NCBI GenBank assembly: GCA_963781705.1
Contig: CAWAGP010000001.1
Location: 682,001 to 746,000 of the forward strand
From: JALYGJ01 sp963781705
GTDB lineage: Bacteria > Chloroflexota > Limnocylindria > Limnocylindrales > CSP1-4
Length of the DNA stretch: 64,000 nt
Reading direction: 5' to 3'
Every line of letters begins with the position of its first letter. The stretch's first letter is position 1. Position numbers and translations under genes: made by a program. Positions 54,403-62,550 of the stretch are shown in pieces. The notes under the pieces are model-generated. The model was given only the letters and a program-made list of their open reading frames with translations. It had not been told where the DNA came from and ran no database searches.

Positions 54403-55776
54403 ATGTCACGGCAGGCGCGCGATCGGCTGCTGCTGGCTGCGGCGGCCGGAATGCTCGGCGCGGGTTTGCTCGTCTGGGGGATGGCCGCTCCCGCCTCGTC
54501 GGCTTTTCCGACGCGCTCTCTCTACGCGCTCTGGTTTGCCGCGCTGGGCATCTTCGGTGGTACATGGCTGACCTGGCAACGCCGCGATGGGCAGGGCGCC
54601 GATCTCGTTCCTGCCACGGTGCTCGGCGCGGCCGCGCCTTTCTCGGCGGTTCCACTCGTCTCGACCGGGGACCCCCTGATCGTGGCGCTGGGTCTCACGG
54701 CCGCTGCCATCGCGGTGCTGCCCCTCACACGCCAGCTGACAGTGTGGGTTCAGGGTCGCGATGTCGCGCTGGCGTTATGGTCCTGCGCCATCGTGGCGGC
54801 TGCCATCGCCGTTCTTGTCGGATGGCTCGTCGCGCGCGACTCGCCGACTGCCCTGGCAGCCACCACCTTCGACATCAACGTGTGGCTCGGACTGCGATGG
54901 GCGCTGCTGGCCGGGGCAGTCGTTGTTCCAGCTGCCGTCGCCAGCGGCGCTGTGCTGAGCGATTCGCGGGCGGCGACGGTGGCCCAGCGACGCATCATCA
55001 CGGCGCTCGGAATTGCCGGTGCCGCGGCCGTTCCACTGGCAACCGAGATCGCGCTCGTCTCCCCCGGCTGGCAGCTGTTCGCGCTACCACTGTTCGCCGC
55101 GGCGGGCATGGCCGGCGTACTGGCACGCGTCGCGATCCGACCGCTGGCCCGCGAAGCCGGGACGGCCATCGCGCAGCGCGATCTCGTCATTGCTGCGGCG
55201 GAATCAGAACGTAACCGGCTCGCCACTGAACTGCACGACGGGCCGCTGGGTGACCTGGCACTGCTCATCCAGCGCCTGGACGCCAAAGGAGACGTCGACG
55301 CAGCGACGTCGGCTCGTGGAGTTGCCGACGCGCTGCGCTCGATCGGCAACGAGCTGCAGCTGCCCATCCTCGATGATCTGGGTCTGTCGGACGCCCTGGA
55401 GTGGCTCGTGGGTCGCGTCGGCCGGCGGGCGGCCGTGGAGATCGCGTTGAGCGTGGACGCGCCGGTACGTCCGCCGGCAGAAGTCGAGCGCGCGATCTAC
55501 CGGATCACACAGGAAGCGCTACTGAACGCAATCAAACATGGCCAGCCACCGATCAGCGTCAGCTATCGCTCGACGCGCAGCGGACTGACGCTCAGCGTCG
55601 AAGATCGCGGGCCCGGCACAGAGCGCGCCGCCCTGCAGCGGGCCGTCCATGACGGCCGGCTGGGGCTCCTATCGATGACCCAGCGGGCGGAAGCAATCGG
55701 CGCACGGCTCGAGCTCGCCAATCTCGCCGAAGGCGGGACGCGAATCCTGCTCGACTGGGCGCCCGGCATGACATGA
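54403..55776 (+). CDS. Sensor histidine kinase, DesK/NarL class
   Basis: The 457-aa kinase has about eight helices in residues 1-250 and a cytoplasmic kinase with LATELHDGPLGDLALL (phosphoacceptor histidine near residue 277), YRITQEALLNAIKHGQ (N box) and VEDRGPG...LGLLSMTQRAEAIGARL (G boxes). ATG at 54403 is chosen because TACGGT (54390-54395) lies seven bases before it; the longer frame from 54346 contains no signal. It overlaps its response regulator by four bases. Probably controls the neighbouring exporter. Confidence 0.9.
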   Translation: MSRQARDRLLLAAAAGMLGAGLLVWGMAAPASSAFPTRSLYALWFAALGIFGGTWLTWQRRDGQGADLVPATVLGAAAPFSAVPLVSTGDPLIVALGLTAAAIAVLPLTRQLTVWVQGRDVALALWSCAIVAAAIAVLVGWLVARDSPTALAATTFDINVWLGLRWALLAGAVVVPAAVASGAVLSDSRAATVAQRRIITALGIAGAAAVPLATEIALVSPGWQLFALPLFAAAGMAGVLARVAIRPLAREAGTAIAQRDLVIAAAESERNRLATELHDGPLGDLALLIQRLDAKGDVDAATSARGVADALRSIGNELQLPILDDLGLSDALEWLVGRVGRRAAVEIALSVDAPVRPPAEVERAIYRITQEALLNAIKHGQPPISVSYRSTRSGLTLSVEDRGPGTERAALQRAVHDGRLGLLSMTQRAEAIGARLELANLAEGGTRILLDWAPGMT

Positions 55777-56396
55777 CCGTGGCAAGTCGGCGCCTCCGCG
55801 TAATGCTGATCGACGACCACCCCGCGCTCCGAGAAGGAACCGCTCAGATCATGGCCCACGAGCCGGATCTCGAGGTCGTGGGGACGATGGGCACTCTTGA
55901 CGAAGCGCGGGCCGCGCTCGCAGGGGGCGGAATCGACGTGCTCGTTCTGGATATCCGGCTTCGAGGAGAACGTGGCCTCGACCTGCTGGCCGAGGTCCAG
56001 GGACGACCGGATGCACCAGCCATCGTCATCTGGACTGCCTACGACCTGCCGCAGTACGCCACGTACGCGTTTCGCCGCGGTGCATCGGGATTCGTCCTCA
56101 AGACGGCCCCCACGCTCGAGCTGATCGATGCCGTTCGCCAAGCGGCAGCAGGTGGTGTTCGCTTCGCCTCGCGCCCGGACCTGAAGGTTCGGGAGCTGAC
56201 GCCTCGAGAGCACGCGCTTCTGAGCCACCTCGTCGCGGGACTCAGCAACGACGAGATTGCGACAGCCATGGGCGTCACGACGCGCACCGTTGAAGCCCAT
56301 CTGACGCGGCTCTACGAACGCTTCGATGCTCGCTCGCGGACCGAACTGGCGACACGCATCGTCGGCGAAGGCTGGCTGGACGTCCCTCCCGCCTGA
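55773..56396 (+). CDS. NarL/LuxR-type response regulator
   Basis: The 207-aa protein has a receiver domain (VMLIDDHPAL, phosphoacceptor Asp60 in VLVLDIRLRGERG, WTAYD and VLKTAPT switch residues) and a LuxR helix-turn-helix (about residues 143-200: LTPREHALLSHLVAGLSNDE then VTTRTVEAHLTRLYERF). ATG overlaps the kinase stop. The partner kinase and nearby divergent exporter suggest a stress or antibiotic-response circuit. Confidence 0.94.
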   Translation: MTVASRRLRVMLIDDHPALREGTAQIMAHEPDLEVVGTMGTLDEARAALAGGGIDVLVLDIRLRGERGLDLLAEVQGRPDAPAIVIWTAYDLPQYATYAFRRGASGFVLKTAPTLELIDAVRQAAAGGVRFASRPDLKVRELTPREHALLSHLVAGLSNDEIATAMGVTTRTVEAHLTRLYERFDARSRTELATRIVGEGWLDVPPA

Positions 56397-56419
56397 TCCC
56401 TGCGCCCTACCTCGTGCCC

Positions 56420-56785
56420 TCAGCGGCCGAGGATCACCTGGAATAAGACCACCAGCACCAGGTAGGCAATGGGCACCGCGGCAAAGAAGCCGAGCACAGC
56501 CGACCAAGCCGAACGCCGGCGCTCGGTGCCAGAACCGGTCGGTAGCTCCACCCACAGGTACGTCAGCAGGCTGCCGACCAGCACGACGACGACTACGAAA
56601 AGCGCGACCCACGGCGCGAGATCGGCCTCCGGCGCAACGATGCCGTAGACGAACAGCGCGAGCGCGCCGACGATCGCCACGCCCAGGTTGGCCAGCACCG
56701 CGCGCACGACGGGCGGAGGCGGGTTGCGCAACTGGCGCAGGCGCACGTCGATTTCCGAGCGCTGTTGGGGAGGACGGTCGCTCAC
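56420..56785 (-). CDS. Three-helix membrane protein of unknown function
   Basis: The 121-aa protein has an N-terminal soluble stretch rich in Arg/Gln/Pro, helices at about residues 31-50, 57-77 and 96-118, and a basic loop (GTERRRSAW). No family recognised. ATG at 56785 overlaps the stop of the aminotransferase-fold gene (ATGA), so it is the last gene of the ligase/aminotransferase unit. Confidence 0.75.
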   Translation of the reverse strand: MSDRPPQQRSEIDVRLRQLRNPPPPVVRAVLANLGVAIVGALALFVYGIVAPEADLAPWVALFVVVVVLVGSLLTYLWVELPTGSGTERRRSAWSAVLGFFAAVPIAYLVLVVLFQVILGR

Positions 56786-57759
56786 AACAGTTCCAGCCTC
56801 GGTCGCCGTGGCAGCGTCGTCGGCGAATGCGCGGCGAGCTCGCCCACGGCGCCAACGAAGCGGTCGATCTCAGAGGGGGTGTTGAACCATGCCACGCTGG
56901 CGTGCAGCGTATCGCCATCGGCGGGCGAGCCGATGATCGCGAAGACGCGCCGGCGCAGCTGGTCTGCCGCCTCACTGGCCGACCAGCCCGGCACGCGAAA
57001 GACGATCAGGCCCGCGTGACACGCTCCCGGCGTGATGACGTCCGCGCCGGCCTCGCCAAGGGACCTGTGCAAGCGCTCGGCCAGCGTCCGAGTGCGCCCG
57101 AAGATGAGCTCGAGCCCGACGTACATTTCGAGCCAGCCCACGCTGCGCGCCAGGCCGAGCACGGCAGTCCGACTCAGCCCTGACGCTGGAGCCGGCACCG
57201 GGCGGCCCGCGTCCCGCGTCCGTGGGCCCAGCCACAGTGCACCAGTCTGCTCGGGCCCCAGCAGCCAGCGATCTCCGGCCAGGGCGACGAAATCGACGCC
57301 CAGGCCGGCTGCCTCCAGCGCAATCGCTCCGGCCGAAAGTGAAGCGTCGACCGCCACCCAGGCGCCATCGTTGCGCGCGCTGGCGATGTCCGCCGCTGTC
57401 AGCAAGGCGCCCGTCTTCGGATCGACCTGGGGCAAGACGACCAGCCTGTTGCTCGGTGCGACCTGCTCGGCCAGTGTCAGCGCGTGGGCCACCCCGGGCG
57501 TCAGCACGATCTCTGACTGGTCGCTCACGAGCAGCGCGGCGAGCACCGTACGCGCCTCCTCCACGCGCTGGTCGTAGTCTTCCGTGCGGCCTTCCGTCGC
57601 GCGGCCGACCCGGAGCTCCCACTCGTCCGCGTCGCGCATCGCCGCTGCCGTTTCGGCCGGCAGCGGGCCCATTGCGGCGGTATCGAGGTAGATGCCCGCG
57701 CCGGTCGCCGGCAGCAACTCGCGCAGCCGCGCGACCTTGTCCGCTTCGCCGTCGGTCAC
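56782..57759 (-). CDS. Class V aminotransferase-fold protein lacking the PLP lysine
   Basis: The 325-aa protein follows the class V pattern: IYLDTAAMGPLP at the N-terminus, EIVLTPGVAHALTLAEQVAP, WVAVDASLSAGAIAL in place of the usual VDGAQ, then FVALAGDRWLLGPEQTG. In active relatives this last site reads (G/S)(H/D)KWLxGPxGTG and the lysine binds PLP; here it is arginine (CGC, confirmed on the strand). Catalysis of the usual type is therefore unlikely. GTG at 57759 overlaps the ligase stop by four bases. Role unknown; a scaffolding or altered chemistry are both open. Confidence 0.85.
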   Translation of the reverse strand: MTDGEADKVARLRELLPATGAGIYLDTAAMGPLPAETAAAMRDADEWELRVGRATEGRTEDYDQRVEEARTVLAALLVSDQSEIVLTPGVAHALTLAEQVAPSNRLVVLPQVDPKTGALLTAADIASARNDGAWVAVDASLSAGAIALEAAGLGVDFVALAGDRWLLGPEQTGALWLGPRTRDAGRPVPAPASGLSRTAVLGLARSVGWLEMYVGLELIFGRTRTLAERLHRSLGEAGADVITPGACHAGLIVFRVPGWSASEAADQLRRRVFAIIGSPADGDTLHASVAWFNTPSEIDRFVGAVGELAAHSPTTLPRRPRLELL

Positions 57760-59462
57760 GCAGGCGCCGCCGTGCCGGCCGACGACTGGACGCTGAAGCG
57801 CCGCCCGGACTCCAACCGGCGGAACAGCGTTTCGACGTTGGAGAGGGTGTCGATCTCGCGCGGGTCCTTGTCCGTGCGCAGGCGGAAGATGCGCGGGAAG
57901 CGCAGCGCGAATCCGGACTCGTGGCGGTTGGAACGGTGGATGACGTCGAAGGCAATCTCGACCACGACGCTCGGCTCGACAACGTGGAAGCGGCCGACCT
58001 GGCGCAGCGTGTGCTGCTGGAACCAGGTGGTCATGTCGGCCAATTCGGCGTCGGTCAAACCGCTGTAGGCCTTGCCGATGGTCACAAGCTTGCCATCGTG
58101 GCCCGGACGGTCGTCGCGCACGGCGAAGGTGTAATCCGACAGCAGCCCGTGGCGCTTGCCGTGGCCGACCTCGACGCCAACCACGACGCAGTCGAGCGTC
58201 GCCAGCGGCCGTTTGAGCTTGAGCCAGCCGTAGCCGCGCCGTCCGGGCGTGTACGTGCTGGCCGGGTCCTTGACCATCAGCCCCTCGTTGCCGCGCTCCT
58301 GGGCGGCGTCGAACAGTTGCCCGAGCTCGGCCGCTGTCGTCGCACTGAGCAGGTTCGAAGTGGCCAGACCGGGAACGCGGGGCAGCTCCAGCGCATCGAG
58401 CCGGGCGCGCCGCTCGCGCAACGCCTCGCGCAGCAGCGGCTCGACCGGCGCGCCGGCGCCCGGGCCGTATGCGAGCAGATCGAAGGCAACGTAGATGACG
58501 GGTACCTGACGCTGCAACTCGGCCGACGGATTCTTGCGGCCGAGCCGTCCCTGGAGCTGCAGGAAGGGCATCGCCATGCCGTCGCGGTAGGCCAGCAGCT
58601 CGCCGTCGAGGATCCCATCCCACGATTGCGACGCGGTCGTGGCGACAACTTCCGGATAGCTGCCGCTGACGTCGTTGAGGTCGCGACTGAACAGCCGCAC
58701 CACGTCACCCTGCTTGTGCAGTTGCGCCCGGATGCCGTCGTACTTGTCCTCGACCCACACCGGTGAGCCGAGCCGCCCGAGCACCTCGCCCTCGTCGGCG
58801 ACCGGCGAGGCGAGCATCGATTTGAGCGGCCGGAACATCACCAGCTCGGCCCGCTGGAGGTGGTCGTCGCGCGCCAGCTCAGCTGTGTGACCCACGTCGC
58901 CGGTGAGCATGCCCGCCCATTGAACGGCAGCCAGCGGCCGGTCGAAGGCCGCCGCGACAGCAGCCTCGAGATGCCCCTCGCGCAGGCCGATGCGCAGGTC
59001 GCCACTGATCACCTTGGCCACCGCCCGCGCGGTCTCTGGATCGCAGCGCTCCAGCAGTCCGCGCAACAGCTCGCTCTTCGCGGCGCTACCGCGCGCGCCC
59101 GCAATAGCGGCAAAGGTCGCCGCGACATCCTCGAGCGACGGAGGCGGGCCGGCCGGCATGTGGCCTCGCTCATGGAACAGGTCCCCCACGGCCTGGCCCA
59201 GATCGGAGGACTGGTTGTAAGCCGCGCCCAGCGCCCCGGCGTCGGCTCTCGTCACGTCCTCGGCCACGGCCGCGATGACAGCCCAGCCGATGCCCGTCAC
59301 GCGTGATTCGCGCTCCGGGAATGGGCGGCCGGTCAGATACGTAACGGCCAGCGGCAGCTCGGCCGGTCCGAGCGAGCTTAGGTAATCGGCGAGCGTCGCA
59401 ACCTTCTCGCTCGTCCGTGACGTGGCGGCGATGTGCGTCGCCACGTCGCTCCAGCGGCGCAT
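57756..59462 (-). CDS. ATP-dependent DNA ligase
   Basis: The 568-aa enzyme has an N-terminal helical DNA-binding domain (about residues 1-190), the adenylation domain with nucleophile lysine in VWVEDKYDGIRAQLH, GELLAYRDG, FDLLAY, EGLMVKDPAS and WLKLKR, and an OB-fold C-terminus ending with FALRFPRIFRLRTDKDP. It resembles archaeal/bacterial ligase B, long enough to work alone without LigD modules. No Ku gene is in view. ATG at 59462; TACCAT (59476-59471) eight bases upstream; the longer frame to 59741 overlaps the divergent acetyltransferase. Confidence 0.93.
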   Translation of the reverse strand: MRRWSDVATHIAATSRTSEKVATLADYLSSLGPAELPLAVTYLTGRPFPERESRVTGIGWAVIAAVAEDVTRADAGALGAAYNQSSDLGQAVGDLFHERGHMPAGPPPSLEDVAATFAAIAGARGSAAKSELLRGLLERCDPETARAVAKVISGDLRIGLREGHLEAAVAAAFDRPLAAVQWAGMLTGDVGHTAELARDDHLQRAELVMFRPLKSMLASPVADEGEVLGRLGSPVWVEDKYDGIRAQLHKQGDVVRLFSRDLNDVSGSYPEVVATTASQSWDGILDGELLAYRDGMAMPFLQLQGRLGRKNPSAELQRQVPVIYVAFDLLAYGPGAGAPVEPLLREALRERRARLDALELPRVPGLATSNLLSATTAAELGQLFDAAQERGNEGLMVKDPASTYTPGRRGYGWLKLKRPLATLDCVVVGVEVGHGKRHGLLSDYTFAVRDDRPGHDGKLVTIGKAYSGLTDAELADMTTWFQQHTLRQVGRFHVVEPSVVVEIAFDVIHRSNRHESGFALRFPRIFRLRTDKDPREIDTLSNVETLFRRLESGRRFSVQSSAGTAAPA

Positions 59463-59529
59463 TGGGAGCGATGGTACGTGGTATACGATCGCGCCCTTGG
59501 CCGACCAGCAGCCGACCTCCACGAGTTTG

Positions 59530-60135
59530 ATGAACGACCTGCTCGACCGCGAACGCTGGCAGCCGGCACGGATCGTCGGTCGACTTGTCGCCCTGCGCCG
59601 GCCCCTGGCCGAGGACCTCCCGGCCGTCGTGCGCTGGTATCGCGATCCCGAGATCGCGCGCCTGACGCGGTACCAAACCCATCCGATGACGAGCGCCGAT
59701 ATCCAGCGCTTCTTCGAACAGCGGCTGCTCGCGGCCAACACGCTCGCCTACTCGATCGTGGAGCTGCTGGATGGACGGTTGATCGGCTTCACAACCTTCT
59801 CCGGGCTGGATGTCGACAACGGTTCCGTCATGTTCCACATCACGCTCGGCGAACGTGACTCGTGGGGTCACGGGCTGGGCACCGAGGCGACGGAGCTGAT
59901 GCTCGAGCACGCCTTCGAGCGGCTCGGCCTGCACCGCGTGGGCCTGTCTGTCTTCAGCTACAACGAGCGCGCGATACGTGCTTACGAGAAGGCCGGCTTC
60001 CGGATCGAGGGCCGGCTGCGCGACGCCATAGTGCGCGACGGGCTCTATCACGATGAAATACAGATGGGCGCGCTGGCGACCGAGTGGGCGGGCGTGCCCT
60101 GGGTGCCGGCCGAACTCGCCGGGTCGGAGATCTGA
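59530..60135 (+). CDS. GNAT-family N-acetyltransferase (RimJ/RimL-like)
   Basis: The 201-aa protein has VALRRPLAEDLPAVVRWYRD, FHITLGERDSWGHGLGTEAT (acetyl-CoA-binding loop; motif A) and RVGLSVFSYNERAIRAYEKA then GFRIEGRLRDA (motif B). The substrate cannot be told; protein N-terminal or antibiotic acetylation are common for this branch. ATG at 59530; the upstream frame to 59422 is antisense to the ligase. TATACGAT upstream could be its -10. Confidence 0.9.
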   Translation: MNDLLDRERWQPARIVGRLVALRRPLAEDLPAVVRWYRDPEIARLTRYQTHPMTSADIQRFFEQRLLAANTLAYSIVELLDGRLIGFTTFSGLDVDNGSVMFHITLGERDSWGHGLGTEATELMLEHAFERLGLHRVGLSVFSYNERAIRAYEKAGFRIEGRLRDAIVRDGLYHDEIQMGALATEWAGVPWVPAELAGSEI

Positions 60136-60138
60136 GGG

Positions 60139-60417
60139 TTGGCCAGCAGTGGACCCCAGGCTGACGCCGCACGCCGCGCAATTCGCGACATAGTTGAGCA
60201 GAAGGGTCACGCCGTGGACAACGCGCGACTGGCCATGGAGCGGCTCGAATCGGCATTCTCCCAAGGCGCGCTTGTGCGCACGCGCGAGCTCGATCGGACG
60301 CTCGCCGACCTGCGCCTGGCGCTCGAGCAGGACGATGGCCAGAAACTGGGCGGCAAGAGCCCGGAAGCCGCGCGCTTCATCACGCGCGCGCTGGTACGCC
60401 AGCTCGAGGAGGCGTAG
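60139..60417 (+). CDS. Small helical protein of unknown function
   Basis: The 92-aa protein is predicted mostly helical, with two amphipathic stretches (about residues 25-42 and 47-64) of the coiled-coil kind (VDNARLAMERLESAFSQGA, TRELDRTLADLRLALEQDD). No family recognised. TTG at 60139, three bases after the GNAT stop and two before the next gene, so it is part of the unit. It may be a partner of the molybdoprotein that follows, but nothing shows this directly. Confidence 0.65.
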   Translation: MASSGPQADAARRAIRDIVEQKGHAVDNARLAMERLESAFSQGALVRTRELDRTLADLRLALEQDDGQKLGGKSPEAARFITRALVRQLEEA

Positions 60418-60419
60418 CC

Positions 60420-61022
60420 GTGAATTTCGTCGGCCGTGGCCCGCGTGTCAGCGAAGAACAGAAGAAGCGCATTCCGCCGGGCCAGTACTTCACCGAGAAG
60501 TGGCCCGTACTGCATTACGGGTCCGTGCCGCGCGTCGACCTCGTCAAATGGGACTTCAAAGTGTGGGGCGAGGTTGACAATCCGTTCGAGTTCGACTGGG
60601 CTGAATTCAAAGCGATGCCGCGCAAGAAGGTCCACACGGACATCCATTGCGTGACGCGCTGGTCACGGCTGGACATGGATTTCGAGGGCGTGCCCATCCA
60701 GGTCATCCTCGAGCGCGCCAGACTGCGGCCGAACGCGCGTTTCGTCGTCGCGCACGCCGAGCAGGGCTACACGACCAACCTGCCGCTCTCCGTGTTGGAC
60801 GACGACGACGTGCTGCTCGCCGACACGGCCGACGGCGCTCCGCTTACGCCCGACCACGGCTACCCGCTGCGGCTGGTGGTGCCCAAGCGCTACTTCTGGA
60901 AGAGTGCCAAGTGGATCCGCGGGCTGCAATTCAGCGCCGCCGATCGGCCGGGTTTCTGGGAGCGCTATGGCTACAACAACAACGGCGATCCGTGGAAGGA
61001 GGAGCGCTTCAGCGACGACTGA
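60420..61022 (+). CDS. Sulfite-oxidase-like molybdopterin oxidoreductase
   Basis: The 200-aa protein is a stand-alone Oxidored_molyb domain: PPGQYFTEKWPVLHYGSVPR, then HTDIHCVTRWSRLDMDFEG, where the cysteine is the molybdenum ligand, and DHGYPLRLVVPKRYFWKSAK. There is no twin-arginine signal, so it is probably cytoplasmic, unlike MsrP. Relatives reduce or oxidise small S- or N-oxide compounds; the substrate is unknown. GTG at 60420. With xanthine dehydrogenase, it makes this organism's need for molybdenum cofactor clear. Confidence 0.9.
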   Translation: MNFVGRGPRVSEEQKKRIPPGQYFTEKWPVLHYGSVPRVDLVKWDFKVWGEVDNPFEFDWAEFKAMPRKKVHTDIHCVTRWSRLDMDFEGVPIQVILERARLRPNARFVVAHAEQGYTTNLPLSVLDDDDVLLADTADGAPLTPDHGYPLRLVVPKRYFWKSAKWIRGLQFSAADRPGFWERYGYNNNGDPWKEERFSDD

Positions 61023-61071
61023 GCCGGGCCGCAAGTTTCGCGGTCAATCGGCGCTACTGAGGCAAGTTGAG

Positions 61072-62013
61072 ATGCGTTTTGGGGCCTGCTTCTGGATGCA
61101 GCGAACGGACTGGCGGTCACTTCGCGGTGCGTGGAAGCTGGCCGATCAAGCCGGCTTCGACTCGCTCTGGACGGAGGATCACCTGCTCGCCGACCTAGGC
61201 GATTGGCACCTGCCCAAGTACGAGGGCTGGGCGGTTCTTGCGGCCCTGGCCCCGATGACGGAATGCAGACGGATCGGCGTCCTGGTGACCGCCGCCACGT
61301 TCCGGAATCCGGGCCACGTGTCCAAGCTGGCGACGACGCTTGACCACATTTCGGAGGGCCGCCTCGTCCTTGGCCTGGGCGCCGGCCACTTCAGGCGCGA
61401 GCACGAGGCATTTGGCTACGACTTCGGGCTGACGAACGGGGAGCGACTCGACCGACTGGACGAGGCTGCGGCGCTGGTCCGTCGCCTCCTGGACGGAGAG
61501 ACGGTCACCCACCAGGGACGCTACTACCACTTCGTGGACGCTGTTTGCGAGCCGCGCCCGATCCAAGCGCACCTGCCGATCCTGATCGGCGGCAACGGGC
61601 CGCACAAGACCCTGCGCATCGCGGCCCGTCGCGCCGACATGTGGAACGGGTTCGGGTCACCCCACGAGGCGGCGGCAACCTTGGCGCTCCTTCAGGAACG
61701 ATGTGTCGAGGCTGGCCGCGACTACAACTCAATCGAACGCTCGATCGTCGCGTGGGGCTGCATCCGGGATACAGCGGAGCAGGCCTATGGTGTTCATCGG
61801 GAGATTCGAGTCGCCAACGACATGCCGCTGGTGCGTGACGACGGCTCGCTGATCGTCCCGCCGTGTGTCGGCGCGCCGAGCGTGGTTGCCGCTGCCGTCC
61901 GCGCATACGCGGCCGCCGGTGTCCAGGAGCTCATGTGGCACTTCCTCCCGCCGTACGACCTCGAAACAATCGAGCGGCTGGCTGAGATCAGGGAAGAGCT
62001 CGCCGATCACTGA
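61072..62013 (+). CDS. LLM-class flavin-dependent oxidoreductase (F420 or FMN type)
   Basis: The 313-aa TIM-barrel enzyme has the luciferase-like pattern: GFDSLWTEDHL, VLVTAATFRNPGHVSKLATT then LDHISEGRLVLGLGAG, HEAFGYDFGLTNGERLDRLD and HLPILIGGNGPHKTLRIAAR. The pattern suits F420- or FMN-using alkane/nitroaromatic or 5,10-methylene-H4MPT-like relatives; the exact cofactor is not decidable. ATG at 61072 is used instead of upstream frame starts that overlap the molybdoprotein. It ends at a strong bidirectional terminator. Confidence 0.88.
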   Translation: MRFGACFWMQRTDWRSLRGAWKLADQAGFDSLWTEDHLLADLGDWHLPKYEGWAVLAALAPMTECRRIGVLVTAATFRNPGHVSKLATTLDHISEGRLVLGLGAGHFRREHEAFGYDFGLTNGERLDRLDEAAALVRRLLDGETVTHQGRYYHFVDAVCEPRPIQAHLPILIGGNGPHKTLRIAARRADMWNGFGSPHEAAATLALLQERCVEAGRDYNSIERSIVAWGCIRDTAEQAYGVHREIRVANDMPLVRDDGSLIVPPCVGAPSVVAAAVRAYAAAGVQELMWHFLPPYDLETIERLAEIREELADH

Positions 62014-62024
62014 GGGCGTGAATC

Positions 62025-62054
62025 AAAACGGCGGGCCTTACGGCCCGCCGTTTT
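62025..62054. terminator. Bidirectional intrinsic terminator
   Basis: AAAACGGCGGGCC (62025-62037) and GGCCCGCCGTTTT (62042-62054) form a perfect 13-bp stem with a TTAC loop. The flanking A/T ends give a T-run on both strands, so it serves the LLM oxidoreductase (plus) and the ErpA-like gene (minus). Confidence 0.95.
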
Positions 62055-62073
62055 GCGTGGGTCCCGGTGAAGG

Positions 62074-62490
62074 CTAGTGGTTGCAGGCTCCCGGGCTGCC
62101 GGCCGAGTCGGTCGTCCGGAAGGAACTGCCGCAGCCGCAGGCTGAAACGGCGTTGGGATTGTTGACGGTGAAGCCCGCGCCCATGAGCGTGTCGAGGTAG
62201 TCGATCTCCGAACCCTGCAGATACTGGGTGCTCTGGCGATCCACGTAGACCTTGATACCGCGGCTTTCGACGGTCAGGTCCTCGCTGCTGGGCTGGTCCT
62301 CGAGCATCATGCCGTAGCGGAAACCCGAGCAGCCACCGCTATAGACGTACACGCGCAGGCCCATCTGCGGATTCTGTTCGGCCTCTACGAGCGCCTGCAG
62401 CTTGCCGGCAGCGGCCTCGCTCAGAACGACGAGCGGTGCCTCAGTCTGCGGTAGCGCCTCGGGCGCGACGGTGGGTTCGGTGTTGAGCAT
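62074..62490 (-). CDS. Iron-sulfur cluster insertion protein (ErpA/HesB/IscA family)
   Basis: The 138-aa A-type carrier has the three conserved cysteines: SGGCSGFRYGM and VSACGCGSSF, separated by about 65 residues, plus the DxQSxxYLxGSEIDY segment before them. It hands clusters to client proteins such as the xanthine dehydrogenase small subunit. ATG at 62490 lies six bases after TACCAT (62502-62497), a clear leaderless pattern, and excludes the longer frame to 62526. It ends at the shared terminator. Confidence 0.94.
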   Translation of the reverse strand: MLNTEPTVAPEALPQTEAPLVVLSEAAAGKLQALVEAEQNPQMGLRVYVYSGGCSGFRYGMMLEDQPSSEDLTVESRGIKVYVDRQSTQYLQGSEIDYLDTLMGAGFTVNNPNAVSACGCGSSFRTTDSAGSPGACNH

Positions 62491-62550
62491 GCGCAAATGG
62501 TAAGCGGAATGGTGTTCGTTCGGCAAGCGTGCCGATTGGCCCGATCTGGA

